A DNA stretch of 47,113 nt from Oscillospiraceae bacterium (GTDB lineage Bacteria; Bacillota; Clostridia; Oscillospirales; SIG627): assembly GCA_015065325.1 (NCBI GenBank), contig SVQO01000019.1, forward strand, positions 1-47,113. The letters run 5' to 3'. Below the pieces are notes generated by a model, which searched no databases, was not told the origin of the DNA, and saw only the letters and a list, made by a program, of their open reading frames with translations. The position numbers were made by a program, and so were the translations under genes. Of this stretch, positions 1 to 9,830 are shown piece by piece; position 1 is the first letter of the stretch, and each line of letters begins with the position of its first letter.

Positions 1-85
1 CTTTTGTTCTTTTGGCGGTTGGCGAACCTGCTTTTAGTTTACAAAAGGAGGATTATTTTTTCAACGCATAGCTAAAGCTTTTTGG

Positions 86-110
86 AACCACCAGCACTGC
101 TGGTGGTTTT
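86..110 (+). terminator. Rho-independent terminator of an upstream gene
   Basis: Perfect 11-base arms (AACCACCAGCA / TGCTGGTGGTT) followed by a short T run. It probably ends a gene lying mostly or wholly left of the window. I see no convincing reading frame in bases 1-85; an AAAGGAGG motif there is followed by no credible gene. Confidence 0.6.
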
Positions 111-121
111 CGTTGTACAAC

Positions 122-155
122 AAAAAAGGCACCTGCAATCGCAGGTGCCTTTTTT
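122..155. terminator. Bidirectional terminator
   Basis: AAAAAAGGCACCTGC / GCAGGTGCCTTTTTT with a 4-base loop. A-tract and T-tract on both sides let it work in either direction. It sits just past the stop of the minus-strand OmpA-like lipoprotein gene. Confidence 0.85.
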
Positions 156-164
156 CTTTGAATA

Positions 165-1802
165 TCAGTTTGCGCTCAGAACGAAGCGGAAGGTAACGCG
201 GCGGGACTGCTCCATATTCACGCTTCCGTCGTCGTTATATACGGGGTAATCGTAGGAACAGCCTTGCGCGGTAATGATATCTCCGATCTGGCTTGAAACG
301 GAAATACACTGCGCCACCACGGATTCCGCACGCTTCTGAGACAAGGTCAGGTTGTGGGAATAGCTTCCGCTGGTGTCGGTGTGTCCCTCGACGATGATCT
401 TGGTCACGTAAGGTGCGTACTCCTCCTTCATCACGACGGAGGTATAAACGCGCATAAAGGCATTGACGTATTCCACGCCCTTATCGGACAGATCGGATTT
501 ATCCGTGCCGAACAGGAAGTTGGATTTCAGAGATACCTGACCGGAGGTGTAATCCACGGTCGCGTCAATTCCCTCTTTCTTGAATGCCGCTACCAGCTCC
601 GCCAAAATGTCTCTCTTGGTTGCGGTAAGGTCCTCTTTTTCACTGTCGGTGAGAGATCCTGCGTCCTCCATGGCACGCTCGCGGAGCTCCTCGTACTCCT
701 CCAGGCTCATCAGGTACTTATAGCAAGTGCCGTCAATGAACATAAAGAAGCCGGAGTAATCCGCAAAGCCGTAAGCTTCCACGGGAACGATCACACCCTC
801 GATCTCAACCTCATCGTCCTCTTTATCCAAGCCGGAGGGAGTGTTGATCCAACGCTGGGTCCAGCTTAAGGTGAATTCACCGGTCTCCTTGTCCAGCTCC
901 ATTTGTGCATCCACGGGAGACTCGCCGCCGGTAAGATCCACGTAAACGGTGATATCCTCATCCTCGTTGTCCATACTGAAATAGAAGCCGTCCAGATCCT
1001 CGTAGCGATTTTTCTCATTCAGCGCGTATCCGCTGAACGAAAGCATTCTGGCGCTTTCCTGATAGCCGTGAGCCACGTAATCGCGCTGAACGCCCTTGGC
1101 AGCCATGATCAGCTTGCCGCCGACGTGCAGAAAATCACAGGTAAATGCAGGATCTTCCTCGATCTCAACGGTATAATCGTCGGTATCCACCTCTACCTCG
1201 TAGAAGGAAACCGTGTCATCCTCTACCTCGTAGGAGAAATTGGAAATGCTGACTTTCCCTTCCTTGTTTACAAAAGACACCTCTGCAAGATCCAACTGCA
1301 AAAGCTTCTCAATTCTCTTGAATTCTTTTTCGGTCAGATCGCCCACTTCTTCGATATACGCCTTGCGGAACATGGTCTTTCCAAGCTCCGTATAGGGGGA
1401 ATAGATCTCTCCGTCATACGTAAACGAGGAGAGAAAATGGCTGTTCTGTCCGAACTGCACCATCAAGGGAAGCGCGGCAACCTCTTTGCCGTCGATCTCA
1501 ATATACTTCATTCCCTCGAGAAACTCGGCAGTATCATCCTTGGAGCCGGTATGCTCGTAGCCCTGTGCTTCATAGTAGCCCCAGAGCATTTCGTTGAAAC
1601 GCTCACCGTCGAAAACGTCTTCGCCTTCGATCTTATTTTCATTTTCTTTTTTACCGCTGTCCTTTTCCTCGGACTTGCCGCCCTCGGCCTTGTCACTCTG
1701 TTCTGCATTCTTTTCGGCTTCCTTTTCACTGCCGCAGCCGGAAAGAACCAGCATCAGGATCGCCATCATAAGAGCAAGCACGGAAATCAAACGAAACCTC
1801 AT
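165..1802 (-). CDS. Lipoprotein with C-terminal OmpA-like domain
   Basis: A 545-residue exported protein. The N-terminus is a lipoprotein signal (hydrophobic run ending LSGCG, lipidated Cys about residue 23), followed by a highly charged Glu/Lys linker to about residue 60. The middle 300 residues are acidic, with beta-rich character and no family I recognise. The C-terminal ~130 residues carry the OmpA/MotB peptidoglycan-binding signature: a VEGHTDTSGS motif, then LSQKRAESV and a late SRRVTFRF strand. In OmpA-family proteins the Asp and Arg of these motifs bind diaminopimelate, so the protein probably links the outer membrane face to the wall. It is monocistronic, with its own promoter and terminator. 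The domain call is firm; the role of the middle part is unknown. Confidence 0.85.
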   Translation of the reverse strand: MRFRLISVLALMMAILMLVLSGCGSEKEAEKNAEQSDKAEGGKSEEKDSGKKENENKIEGEDVFDGERFNEMLWGYYEAQGYEHTGSKDDTAEFLEGMKYIEIDGKEVAALPLMVQFGQNSHFLSSFTYDGEIYSPYTELGKTMFRKAYIEEVGDLTEKEFKRIEKLLQLDLAEVSFVNKEGKVSISNFSYEVEDDTVSFYEVEVDTDDYTVEIEEDPAFTCDFLHVGGKLIMAAKGVQRDYVAHGYQESARMLSFSGYALNEKNRYEDLDGFYFSMDNEDEDITVYVDLTGGESPVDAQMELDKETGEFTLSWTQRWINTPSGLDKEDDEVEIEGVIVPVEAYGFADYSGFFMFIDGTCYKYLMSLEEYEELRERAMEDAGSLTDSEKEDLTATKRDILAELVAAFKKEGIDATVDYTSGQVSLKSNFLFGTDKSDLSDKGVEYVNAFMRVYTSVVMKEEYAPYVTKIIVEGHTDTSGSYSHNLTLSQKRAESVVAQCISVSSQIGDIITAQGCSYDYPVYNDDGSVNMEQSRRVTFRFVLSAN

Positions 1803-1835
1803 AAAATATACCTTCCTTCTTTTTTTGTAAAAAGA

Positions 1836-1864
1836 AGTTTAGCACGGCAAAAAGAAAAAGTCAA
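1836..1864 (-). promoter_or_regulatory. Promoter of the OmpA-like lipoprotein gene
   Basis: On the minus strand TTGACT, 17 bases, then TAAACT, about 35 bases upstream of the ATG at 1802. Confidence 0.6.
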
Positions 1865-1924
1865 TCGTGAAAAGCGGCGTTTTTCGTCGATTTTTCTTTT
1901 TATCCCAAAAAATCGAAATAAACC

Positions 1925-1953
1925 TTGCCATTTGTTCACACTTATGATACAAT
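1925..1953 (+). promoter_or_regulatory. Promoter of the proline-rich lipoprotein / zinc-ribbon pair
   Basis: TTGCCA, 17 bases, TACAAT; the AAGGAGG ribosome site and ATG (1978) follow within 25 bases. Confidence 0.6.
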
Positions 1954-1977
1954 TGCGCTGTAAGGAGGTATGACTTT

Positions 1978-2811
1978 ATGATCAAAATCTTTCGTAAAAC
2001 AGCACTTCTTCTCGCACTGCTTCTCCTGATCGTTCCCACCCTCGCCGCCTGTGGCGAAAACGAGGACGAGACCCTTAGGATCAAGGTAGAGGACGCCGAG
2101 GAAACGAAGGACGGCATGGAGATCGTATTCGAAACCCGAAACGATACCGGCAGTGAAGTTTCTCTGGGCTGGGTCAACAGCTGCGACGTAGAGGTCACCA
2201 CCTCGGAGGGTGAGTATTATTACAAGCCCCACATGATGGAGATCCCCCGCGGCAAGGGAGATTTTTCCATTTTCGTCGAGGATGCCGAGGGCGAGCTTGA
2301 AAAGCTGGTCATCACCGAGCTTTGCCTGCTGGAGGACGGTCTTCCGGATCGCAAGCTCCACGATGCCGTGATCTACGACACCGCCGAGGATATCGAGGAA
2401 TTCGAGGAGAGCTTTGCCATGGCGTTCTCCTTCGTGGACGTTATGATGGTGGTAGTCCCCGTATTGATGGTCGGTATGGTGATCTTTATCATTATTTCCG
2501 CCATTCGCACCAAAAAGAAAAACGATGCCGCCATGCGTCAATTCAATCCCTACGGAGCGAGCGGAATGCATCCCAATTTCGGAGCTCCTCCCCAAAACGC
2601 GGATGCTCAGCAGATGCACCGGCAGCAAATGCAAATGCATCAACAGCAAATGCAGATGCACAACGATACCGCTCAGCGGAATATGGAGCAGCAGCACATT
2701 CATCAACACACGGAATTTGCACAGCAATCCGTAACGCCTACGGATCAGGGAGGATTTGTTCCCCCGCCTCCGCCTCCCCCTCCGCCACCACCTCCTCCAA
2801 TGGGAATGTAA
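1978..2811 (+). CDS. Lipoprotein with internal membrane helix and poly-proline tail
   Basis: 277 residues, unrecognised family. A lipobox (TLAACG, Cys about residue 25) is followed by an extracellular beta-rich domain (residues 30-145) with a DUF4352-like feel (FETRNDTGSEVSLGWVNS), then a transmembrane helix (about 155-178) closed by RTKKK, which places the rest in the cytoplasm. The tail is rich in Gln, Met and His (repeated QMQMH) and ends with 13 consecutive prolines before MGM. The start follows an AAGGAGG site. The gene is 10 bases upstream of a zinc-ribbon gene, so the two are probably co-expressed. Function unknown. Confidence 0.8.
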   Translation: MIKIFRKTALLLALLLLIVPTLAACGENEDETLRIKVEDAEETKDGMEIVFETRNDTGSEVSLGWVNSCDVEVTTSEGEYYYKPHMMEIPRGKGDFSIFVEDAEGELEKLVITELCLLEDGLPDRKLHDAVIYDTAEDIEEFEESFAMAFSFVDVMMVVVPVLMVGMVIFIIISAIRTKKKNDAAMRQFNPYGASGMHPNFGAPPQNADAQQMHRQQMQMHQQQMQMHNDTAQRNMEQQHIHQHTEFAQQSVTPTDQGGFVPPPPPPPPPPPPPMGM

Positions 2812-2821
2812 GGAGGAAGCT

Positions 2822-3346
2822 ATGAACTGTATGTATTGCGGAGCCGAAATTGCAGAAGGGAGCACCTTCTGCTCCAAGTGTGGGAAAAAGCAGGTGCAGA
2901 TCTACACCCAGACCTTTCGGCGCGAGAATCTGAGTGAGGAGGAATTCATCGCTCAGATCAACAACTGGTTCGCCTCCTATCCTCAGGTGGCAAACGTCAA
3001 GGGCAAATTCCTGACCCATCAAGGAACGGGTCTGTTTGTCAACAAATACGTTTTAGACGCCTTTTCCATCGAGTACGAGCTGTTCAGCGGAGTCAACGAC
3101 AATCAGTACGGCGTGATCAATCTTTCCACCACGGGCATCGTCAAATCATCCACCGACGAGCTTCTTGCCCGCTGGCTGCAATCCAATCCGGGCGCTCAGA
3201 TCCTGGCAAGGGAGGGCGGTGTCAACCAGCGCGGACAAACGGGAAGCCTGATCCTCAGCAGCGGCTTCGGCGCGGTCAACAAGACCCAGCTCTACGTTTT
3301 CTTCAAATTTAATCGGGCAACGGGCACCGGCGTCCCCCATCCGTAA
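2822..3346 (+). CDS. Zinc-ribbon domain protein
   Basis: 174 residues. The start at 2822 is chosen because it follows AAGGAGG and opens directly into the zinc ribbon (MNCMYCGAEI; Cys 3, 6, 17, 20). A longer upstream frame overlaps the proline tract and is not needed. The rest is a compact soluble domain (about residues 35-170) with no signal peptide and no recognised family. Cytoplasmic location and tight linkage suggest it works with the cytoplasmic tail of the upstream membrane lipoprotein, but this is inference. A terminator follows within 10 bases. Confidence 0.75.
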   Translation: MNCMYCGAEIAEGSTFCSKCGKKQVQIYTQTFRRENLSEEEFIAQINNWFASYPQVANVKGKFLTHQGTGLFVNKYVLDAFSIEYELFSGVNDNQYGVINLSTTGIVKSSTDELLARWLQSNPGAQILAREGGVNQRGQTGSLILSSGFGAVNKTQLYVFFKFNRATGTGVPHP

Positions 3347-3351
3347 AAGAA

Positions 3352-3396
3352 TAAGCACCCAAACCGAAAGAAGAAAATCGGTCGGGTGCTTTTTTG
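3352..3396 (+). terminator. Terminator after the zinc-ribbon gene
   Basis: AGCACCC..ACCGA pairs with TCGGT.GGGTGCT, followed by a T run. Its left arm is nearly identical to the terminator at 3759-3792: a 17-base direct repeat ATAAGCACCCAAACCGA at 3351 and 3757. Confidence 0.8.
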
Positions 3397-3567
3397 TTGC
3401 AGAATGGCAAAAAACATGTTACGATAAGGTGAGGTGATTTTATGGAACGGGAATTACCAAAGAGAAAACAGATTCGATGGGATAAAAGGGATTATTCCGA
3501 AGCGAGGCGATATTTTATTACGGTTTGCACAGAAGGTCGGAAACCGATCCTGTCCCGGTTTATCTCC

Positions 3568-3747
3568 GTAGGGGACGGCGCCCTCGACGTCCCGAGCATT
3601 GAATTGACAAAAATCGGGGCGATTGCAGAAAAATATCTCCTATCGTCAGAAAAAATAGACGGTGTACATATAAACCGATACGTCATTATGCCGAATCATA
3701 TTCATTTTTTGCGAAGATTACGGGACGTCGAAGGCGCCGTCCCCTAC
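3568..3747. repeat. 27-base inverted repeat inside the RAYT remnant
   Basis: Arms at 3568-3594 and 3721-3747 are complementary over 27 bases with one mismatch (core GGGGACGGCGCC). They flank the HUH segment of the transposase. Each arm is itself rich in short palindromes (GGCGCC, GACGTC). They could be REP-like units that landed in variable loops of the gene. Confidence 0.7.
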
Positions 3748-3758
3748 AGGAATAACAT

Positions 3759-3792
3759 AAGCACCCAAACCGATCACTCGGCTTGGGTGCTT
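3759..3792. terminator. Bidirectional terminator between RAYT remnant and DUF4886 gene
   Basis: AAGCACCCAA.CCGA / TCGG.TTGGGTGCTT with a 4-base loop, just beyond the stop of the minus-strand gene at 3809. Confidence 0.75.
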
Positions 3793-3808
3793 GCTTTATT
3801 CTTGAGAT

Positions 3809-4786
3809 TTATTCCGAAATATCGGTGGTATTAAAGGGCTGGTGCAAGGCAGCGTTGACTGCCTTTGCGATCACCACGCGAGAGGATTCTGTAACAACGG
3901 TGCTTTTCATCTTCAGCTCCGTCAAGGGCTTGCCCGTAATGGAGGCAAAGAACATATACCCCGCCACGTACTCCCCTGCCGAGTTCAGGTGGTACCCGTC
4001 CTCCGCACAAAAGGACTCACCCAAAATACTTCTGGCATTCTCAACGGCTGTACCGGTGGGAAGCAGAAAATCCACGTCGTATTTTTTCATAATGTGGTTT
4101 TCCGTGGTATCCATAATGGCGTCGTACATCATTCTGCGGGTTCCGCCGTACTTCGGCAAAGCAGAGGAAGGAGAATCCGAGGGGAACGCCCAGGACATAT
4201 GGTAGCCGATCTGCGCGTCGGGATTGGTCATATTCGCACGCAAAAAGGCAATAAGTCCGTCCAGACAACCCACGTAGCATTCGGGAAAGCCCTCCTGACC
4301 GGGGGTAGAGGTAATGGTGATCACGTCCCAATCCTCGTCCAAAAGCGCCGTCATCATCGCCACGTTCTCGGTCTTTTCCCAGGTTCCCGTGGTATTTTTG
4401 TAATATGCGTATTCCGCCGCACCGCTCTGCGAAAGCTCGTAGTGGCGGCTGATGGGACATCCTCCGATATGAAGATTGCCCAAAACGATCTCCTCCACAC
4501 CCTCGCGCTTTGCGATCTGGTAGAGGACCTTGGTAGCGTTGCGGGCGAAGCTGTTACCAACGCAAAGCACCTTCAGGGACTTGCCGTCCCAATTTTTATT
4601 CACCAGGATCGGATCGATCTCGCTGACGTCCAGAAGGACCGGTTCCTTCTTTTGCGCAGGCTTTTTCTCCGCTGCCGCCTCCGCCGTCTCTCCCGCAGGA
4701 GCAGGGGCAGGCTTGATCTCCTCGGAAGCGCAGGCACAGGAAAAGAGAGTGGCAAGGATCAACAGGTGAAGTAGTACTTTTTTCAT
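3809..4786 (-). CDS. DUF4886 (SGNH-hydrolase-like) lipoprotein
   Basis: 325 residues. The start at 4786 follows GGAGGAGATCC and opens a lipoprotein signal (FSCACAS). After a Pro/Ala/Glu linker the DUF4886 domain begins with VLCVGNSFARN, the SGNH block I pattern in which Ser is the likely nucleophile. It ends with DGYHLNSAGEYV, where Asp and His complete the triad. The family is thought to be esterase- or acetylhydrolase-like, often beside polysaccharide genes; the substrate is unknown. A surface-anchored deacetylase of glycans is plausible. Single gene with its own promoter and terminator. Confidence 0.82.
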   Translation of the reverse strand: MKKVLLHLLILATLFSCACASEEIKPAPAPAGETAEAAAEKKPAQKKEPVLLDVSEIDPILVNKNWDGKSLKVLCVGNSFARNATKVLYQIAKREGVEEIVLGNLHIGGCPISRHYELSQSGAAEYAYYKNTTGTWEKTENVAMMTALLDEDWDVITITSTPGQEGFPECYVGCLDGLIAFLRANMTNPDAQIGYHMSWAFPSDSPSSALPKYGGTRRMMYDAIMDTTENHIMKKYDVDFLLPTGTAVENARSILGESFCAEDGYHLNSAGEYVAGYMFFASITGKPLTELKMKSTVVTESSRVVIAKAVNAALHQPFNTTDISE

Positions 4787-4814
4787 GGATCTCCTCCGTA
4801 TTTTTCTTGCTTCT

Positions 4815-4843
4815 ATGGTAGCACGGAGAAGGAAAAATGTCAA
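4815..4843 (-). promoter_or_regulatory. Promoter of the DUF4886 lipoprotein gene
   Basis: Minus strand TTGACA, 17 bases, TACCAT, about 30 bases before the ATG at 4786. Confidence 0.6.
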
Positions 4844-5033
4844 TGCAACCGGCTTCTATTTACAAGAAAGAGCTCGGATCGGGTTAAAATCTTGCTTATA
4901 TCTTCACTATCTTGGCAATTATTTTGCAAATAAATTCATTTCGCTCCCGTTCGTTGCAAATTGGGATTTTGTATGTTAAGATTATCTTGAACATTTATGG
5001 ATTTCCCGCCCTGCGGGAAGGAAAGAGGAAACG

Positions 5034-6278
5034 ATGATTTACGAAAAGGAAGGCGGTCTTTCCCGAGAGGAGCTGGAAGCGGCTTTAAAGCAGTCTCTGG
5101 AAGGAAAAAAGCTCTCCAAGGTTTTGATCCTGCCCCCGGATTTTACCCGTATGTACTCCGGTGCCGGCGTGATCACTCAGATCTACTACGACCTTTTGAA
5201 GGACAAGTGCTCGGTGGATATTATGCCCGCGCTGGGTACCCACTTTGCCATGACCGAGGAAGAATGGAAGGCGTTTTTCGGTGACGTTCCCTTTGACCGA
5301 ATGATCGTGCATAATTGGAGAAACGACGTGGTCAAGCTGGGCGAGGTCCCCGCAGAATTCGTGTCTGAGGTATCCGAGGGTCTGGTAAAGGACAGCATCG
5401 ACGTTGAGGTCAACCGCCGCTTGGTGGATCCCTCCTACGATCTGGTCATTTCCATCGGACAGGTGGTTCCCCACGAGGTAGTGGGTATGGCAAACTACTC
5501 CAAGAACATTTTCGTCGGTTGCGGCGGTTCTTCCATGATCAACTCCTCCCATATGCTGGGTGCCTTCTACGGTATGGAGCGCATTATGGGCAAGGACTTC
5601 TCCCCCGTCCGTCGCGTGTTTGACTACGCCGAGGAGCACTTTATGGCAAAGGTTCCCTTGATGTACGTACTCACCGCCACCACCAATAAGGGAGACGAGA
5701 TCACCCTCCACGGTCTTTATATCGGCAGAGAAAGAAGCAACTTCGAAGCTGCAGTAAAAAAGAGTCAGGAGATCAACCTGACCCACGTAAAGGAAAGAAT
5801 GAAAAAAGTGGTGGTGTATCTTGACCCCAGAGAATTCAAATCCACCTGGCTGGGTAACAAATCCATTTACCGTACCCGTATGGCAATTGCCGACGGCGGC
5901 GAACTGATCGTTCTGGCACCCGGTGTCAAGGGCTTCGGCGAGGACGAGGAAAACGATAAGCTGATCCGCAAGTACGGATACGTGGGCAGAGAGCAGGTCC
6001 TGAAGCTGGTAGAGGAAAACGAGGATCTGAAGAACAACCTTTCCGTTGCCGCCCATCTGATCCACGGCTCCTCCGACGGCAGATTTACCATCACTTACTG
6101 CGCAGGAGGTCTGACTCGCGAGGAAGTGGAGGGAGCCGCGTTCCGCTACGTTCCCTACGAGGAAATGGCAAAGAAATACGACCCCGCAATCCTGACGGAC
6201 GGATTCCACACCGTTGACGGCGAGGAGATCTTCTATATCTCCAATCCCGCTCTCGGTCTTTGGGTCTGCGACGATTAA
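5034..6278 (+). CDS. LarA-family nickel-dependent 2-hydroxyacid racemase/epimerase
   Basis: 414 residues, typical LarA (DUF2088) length. Visible family residues: PPDFTR (Asp36, Arg39), ALGTH (His70), then VPHEVVG (His147), YSKNIF (Lys157) and SSHML (His173). Spacings 10 and 26 equal those of the lactate racemase His174/Lys184/His200 set, where Lys carries the pincer-nickel nucleotide and the histidines bind Ni or act in catalysis. The active site therefore looks intact. The superfamily includes lactate, malate and D-gluconate epimerizing members. Linkage to a 6-phosphogluconate dehydrogenase and a PfkB kinase favours a sugar acid over lactate. No larB, larC or larE cofactor genes are in the window, so cofactor must come from elsewhere. 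First gene of a four-gene run; the next starts 12 bases on. Confidence 0.85.
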   Translation: MIYEKEGGLSREELEAALKQSLEGKKLSKVLILPPDFTRMYSGAGVITQIYYDLLKDKCSVDIMPALGTHFAMTEEEWKAFFGDVPFDRMIVHNWRNDVVKLGEVPAEFVSEVSEGLVKDSIDVEVNRRLVDPSYDLVISIGQVVPHEVVGMANYSKNIFVGCGGSSMINSSHMLGAFYGMERIMGKDFSPVRRVFDYAEEHFMAKVPLMYVLTATTNKGDEITLHGLYIGRERSNFEAAVKKSQEINLTHVKERMKKVVVYLDPREFKSTWLGNKSIYRTRMAIADGGELIVLAPGVKGFGEDEENDKLIRKYGYVGREQVLKLVEENEDLKNNLSVAAHLIHGSSDGRFTITYCAGGLTREEVEGAAFRYVPYEEMAKKYDPAILTDGFHTVDGEEIFYISNPALGLWVCDD

Positions 6279-6290
6279 GGAGGCAAGAGG

Positions 6291-7145
6291 ATGAAATTGA
6301 TCGATCTGCATACGCACTCTCTGAAAAGTGACGGTGCACAGACTCCCGCAGACGTGGTTCGAACGGCGCACGCCGCAGGGCTTTCCGCTATGGCTCTTTC
6401 CGACCACGACAACATCGAAGGCGTTCGGGAGGCAATGGCAGAGGGAGAAAAATTGGGAATCGAGGTCATCCCCGCCGTGGAGCTTTCCGCACAGGTGGAT
6501 ACCGAGTTGCACATTCTCGGCTACTTCATCGATGTTGAAAGCAAAAAATTGAAGGAAGCAATGGAGTATTCTCTGGTGGTTCGCGACCAGAGACAGGAGG
6601 AGACCTGCCGCAAGCTGAACGAGCAGGGCTTTCAGATCACCATGGACGAGCTTCGCGAGGAGGCACACGGAAATCCCGTTCTGTGCCGCGCGCATTTTGC
6701 ACAGATCATGGTGAGAAAGGGCTACGCCGAGTCGGTTCAGGACTGCTTTAAAAAGTACCTGTCCGTTGGTTGCTACGCCTACTCCAATAAGCAGGCGCTT
6801 CTTCCGCACGAGGCAGTATCCCTCATTCACGAGGCAGGCGGTATTGCCGTGGCGGCGCATCTGCACCTGATCAAGATGGAGGACGAAAAGCTGAAGGAGT
6901 TTCTCCGCAGTCTGATCCCCCACGGTCTGGACGGTGTAGAGGGCTATTACACCGATTACACCCCCGATATGGAGACGCGCTACCGCGCAATGGCAAAGGA
7001 GTTGGGGCTGGTGCTTTCCGGCGGTACCGATTATCACGGTGCCAACAAGCCACACATTTCCATCGGTCGCGGCAGAGGCGGTCTTGAGATCCCTTACAGC
7101 GTGCTGGACGGTTTGAAGGCGCGCCACAAAGAAATTTACGGCTAA
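6291..7145 (+). CDS. PHP-domain metal-dependent phosphoesterase
   Basis: 284 residues, the usual length for the TrpH/YciV-type PHP family. Metal-binding motifs are in place: IDLHTHSLKSDG near the start, LSDHDNIEG about residue 40, VELSAQ, the late HLH of VAAHLHL and GTDYHG near the C-terminus. Members hydrolyse nucleoside 3',5'-bisphosphates or small phosphoesters with a trinuclear metal site. Its place between a LarA-type epimerase and 6-phosphogluconate dehydrogenase suggests a sugar phosphate substrate, but the family is promiscuous. AAGGAGG precedes the ATG. Confidence 0.85.
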   Translation: MKLIDLHTHSLKSDGAQTPADVVRTAHAAGLSAMALSDHDNIEGVREAMAEGEKLGIEVIPAVELSAQVDTELHILGYFIDVESKKLKEAMEYSLVVRDQRQEETCRKLNEQGFQITMDELREEAHGNPVLCRAHFAQIMVRKGYAESVQDCFKKYLSVGCYAYSNKQALLPHEAVSLIHEAGGIAVAAHLHLIKMEDEKLKEFLRSLIPHGLDGVEGYYTDYTPDMETRYRAMAKELGLVLSGGTDYHGANKPHISIGRGRGGLEIPYSVLDGLKARHKEIYG

Positions 7146-7184
7146 AATAAAAATCAACATATAAAAATAAAAAGGAGATTAGCA

Positions 7185-8648
<1,464 letters not shown>

Positions 8649-8659
8649 GGAGAAACAAA

Positions 8660-9733
8660 ATGAAGCTTCGCGAGAATTGTAAATACGCTCTGGTCGTTCC
8701 GACCAGTATGGGTGTCCGTATCACCCCTCAGAACGGCCAGCCCGTCGCCTCCTCCAACCTGTTTATGATGCAGGCAACCTCCGCTGAGACCAACGTAGCC
8801 TCCGTTTCCTCTTACCTCGGCCTTCCCACCAAGGTTCTCACCACCTTCGTAAAGGACAGCCCCATCGCTGACTTTATCAAGCGCGATCTGAGAAGCCGCG
8901 GTATGGACTTCGAGGGCAAGGAGGTAGAGCAGGGCGATCCCTGGGGCTACCGCCATCAGTTCAACATTGCCGATTCCGGCTACGGCTCCCGCGGTCCCAG
9001 AGTCTGCAACGACAGAGCAGGCGAGGTCGGCAGAACCCTGAATATCAAGGATTTTGACTTGGAACGCATCTTCGGCACCGAGGGTGTAGGCATTCTGCAT
9101 CTCTCCGGTCTGATCGGCGCTCTCAGCCACGATACCAGCGTATTCTGTCTGGAGCTTGCCCGCGCCGCAAAGAAATACGGCACGCTGATCTCCTTTGATT
9201 TGAACTACCGTGCTTCCTTCTGGAAGGGCAGAGAGGAAGAGCTCCACGAGATCTTTACCGAGATCGCATCCGTTGCCGATATTCTCATCGGCAACGAGGA
9301 GGACTTCCAGCTTTGCCTGGGCATCCAAGGTCCCGAAGCAGGCGGCAAGGATATCGCCGCAAAGATCGACTCCTTCAAGGAAATGATCACCCGCGTAAAG
9401 GCAAAGTTTTCCAACGCCTCCGTATTTGCCACCACTCTGCGCCAGGTTGAAAATGTAAATTCCCACCTGTGGGGCGCCATTATGCTGGCAGGTGACGAGT
9501 GGCACGTGGTTGAGCCTCGCAGAATCCACGTCTTGGACCGTATCGGCGGCGGCGACGGATTTGTAGGCGGTATGCTCTACGGCATCCTCAAGGGTTGGGA
9601 AAGCGAAAAGTGGATCCAGTTCGGTTGGGCTTCCGGCGCACTGGCTACCACCTTCCTCACCGACTATGCTCAGCCCGCTGACGAAGAAATGGTCTGGAGC
9701 GTTTGGGGCGGCAACGCAAGAGTTAAGAGATAA
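8660..9733 (+). CDS. PfkB-family sugar kinase, 2-keto-3-deoxygluconate kinase-like
   Basis: 357 residues. Ribokinase fold with substrate loop AETNVASVSSYLG near residue 40, SFDLNYRASFW and IGNEEDF in the middle, and the anion-hole/catalytic DRIGGGDGFVGG block near residue 295, where the second Asp is the base. NYR and NEEDF are typical of KDG kinases. It is longer than usual at about residues 75-115 because of an insertion. The likely product is 2-keto-3-deoxy-6-phosphogluconate, which fits a sugar-acid operon; fructokinase cannot be excluded. Start follows AAGGAGAAAC. Last gene of the run. Confidence 0.85.
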   Translation: MKLRENCKYALVVPTSMGVRITPQNGQPVASSNLFMMQATSAETNVASVSSYLGLPTKVLTTFVKDSPIADFIKRDLRSRGMDFEGKEVEQGDPWGYRHQFNIADSGYGSRGPRVCNDRAGEVGRTLNIKDFDLERIFGTEGVGILHLSGLIGALSHDTSVFCLELARAAKKYGTLISFDLNYRASFWKGREEELHEIFTEIASVADILIGNEEDFQLCLGIQGPEAGGKDIAAKIDSFKEMITRVKAKFSNASVFATTLRQVENVNSHLWGAIMLAGDEWHVVEPRRIHVLDRIGGGDGFVGGMLYGILKGWESEKWIQFGWASGALATTFLTDYAQPADEEMVWSVWGGNARVKR

Positions 9734-9743
9734 CTCAAAACGC

Positions 9744-9779
9744 AAAAAGAACCGAGAAAGCATTCTCGGTTCTTTTTTT
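9744..9779 (+). terminator. Terminator of the sugar-acid operon
   Basis: AGAACCGAGAA / TTCTCGGTTCT with a short loop, preceded by A tract and followed by seven T. Confidence 0.88.
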
Positions 9780-9830
9780 GCACACTTTTTGAATGACCGC
9801 CGCCTTCGCAGCCAAATTTCTATCAACCAT

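Larger units (their letters stand above)
3442..3834 (+). pseudogene. Truncated REP-associated tyrosine transposase (RAYT, Y1 type)
   Basis: The first ~95 residues match the Y1/RAYT transposase family: a basic start, ARRYFITVCTEGRKPILS, a variable loop, then INRYVIMPNHIHFL with the HxH metal-binding pair of HUH nucleases (about residues 85-90). After RDVEGAVPY the frame enters a terminator hairpin and runs to a chance stop, so the helix with the catalytic Tyr and the C-terminal half are gone. RAYTs move or maintain short palindromic REP elements. This copy is almost certainly inactive for lack of its tyrosine. It lies between two terminators that share a 17-base direct repeat, so recombination between them may have removed the 3' half. 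Confidence 0.7.

Noticed and set aside
1-85. Start of a gene after AAAGGAGG near base 42
   Set aside because: No start codon at proper spacing leads to a frame longer than a few codons before a stop or the terminator.
5085-7160. 691-residue minus-strand open frame opposite the LarA and PHP genes
   Set aside because: No ribosome site or family resemblance, and it mirrors two well-supported genes; long antisense frames are common in this codon usage.
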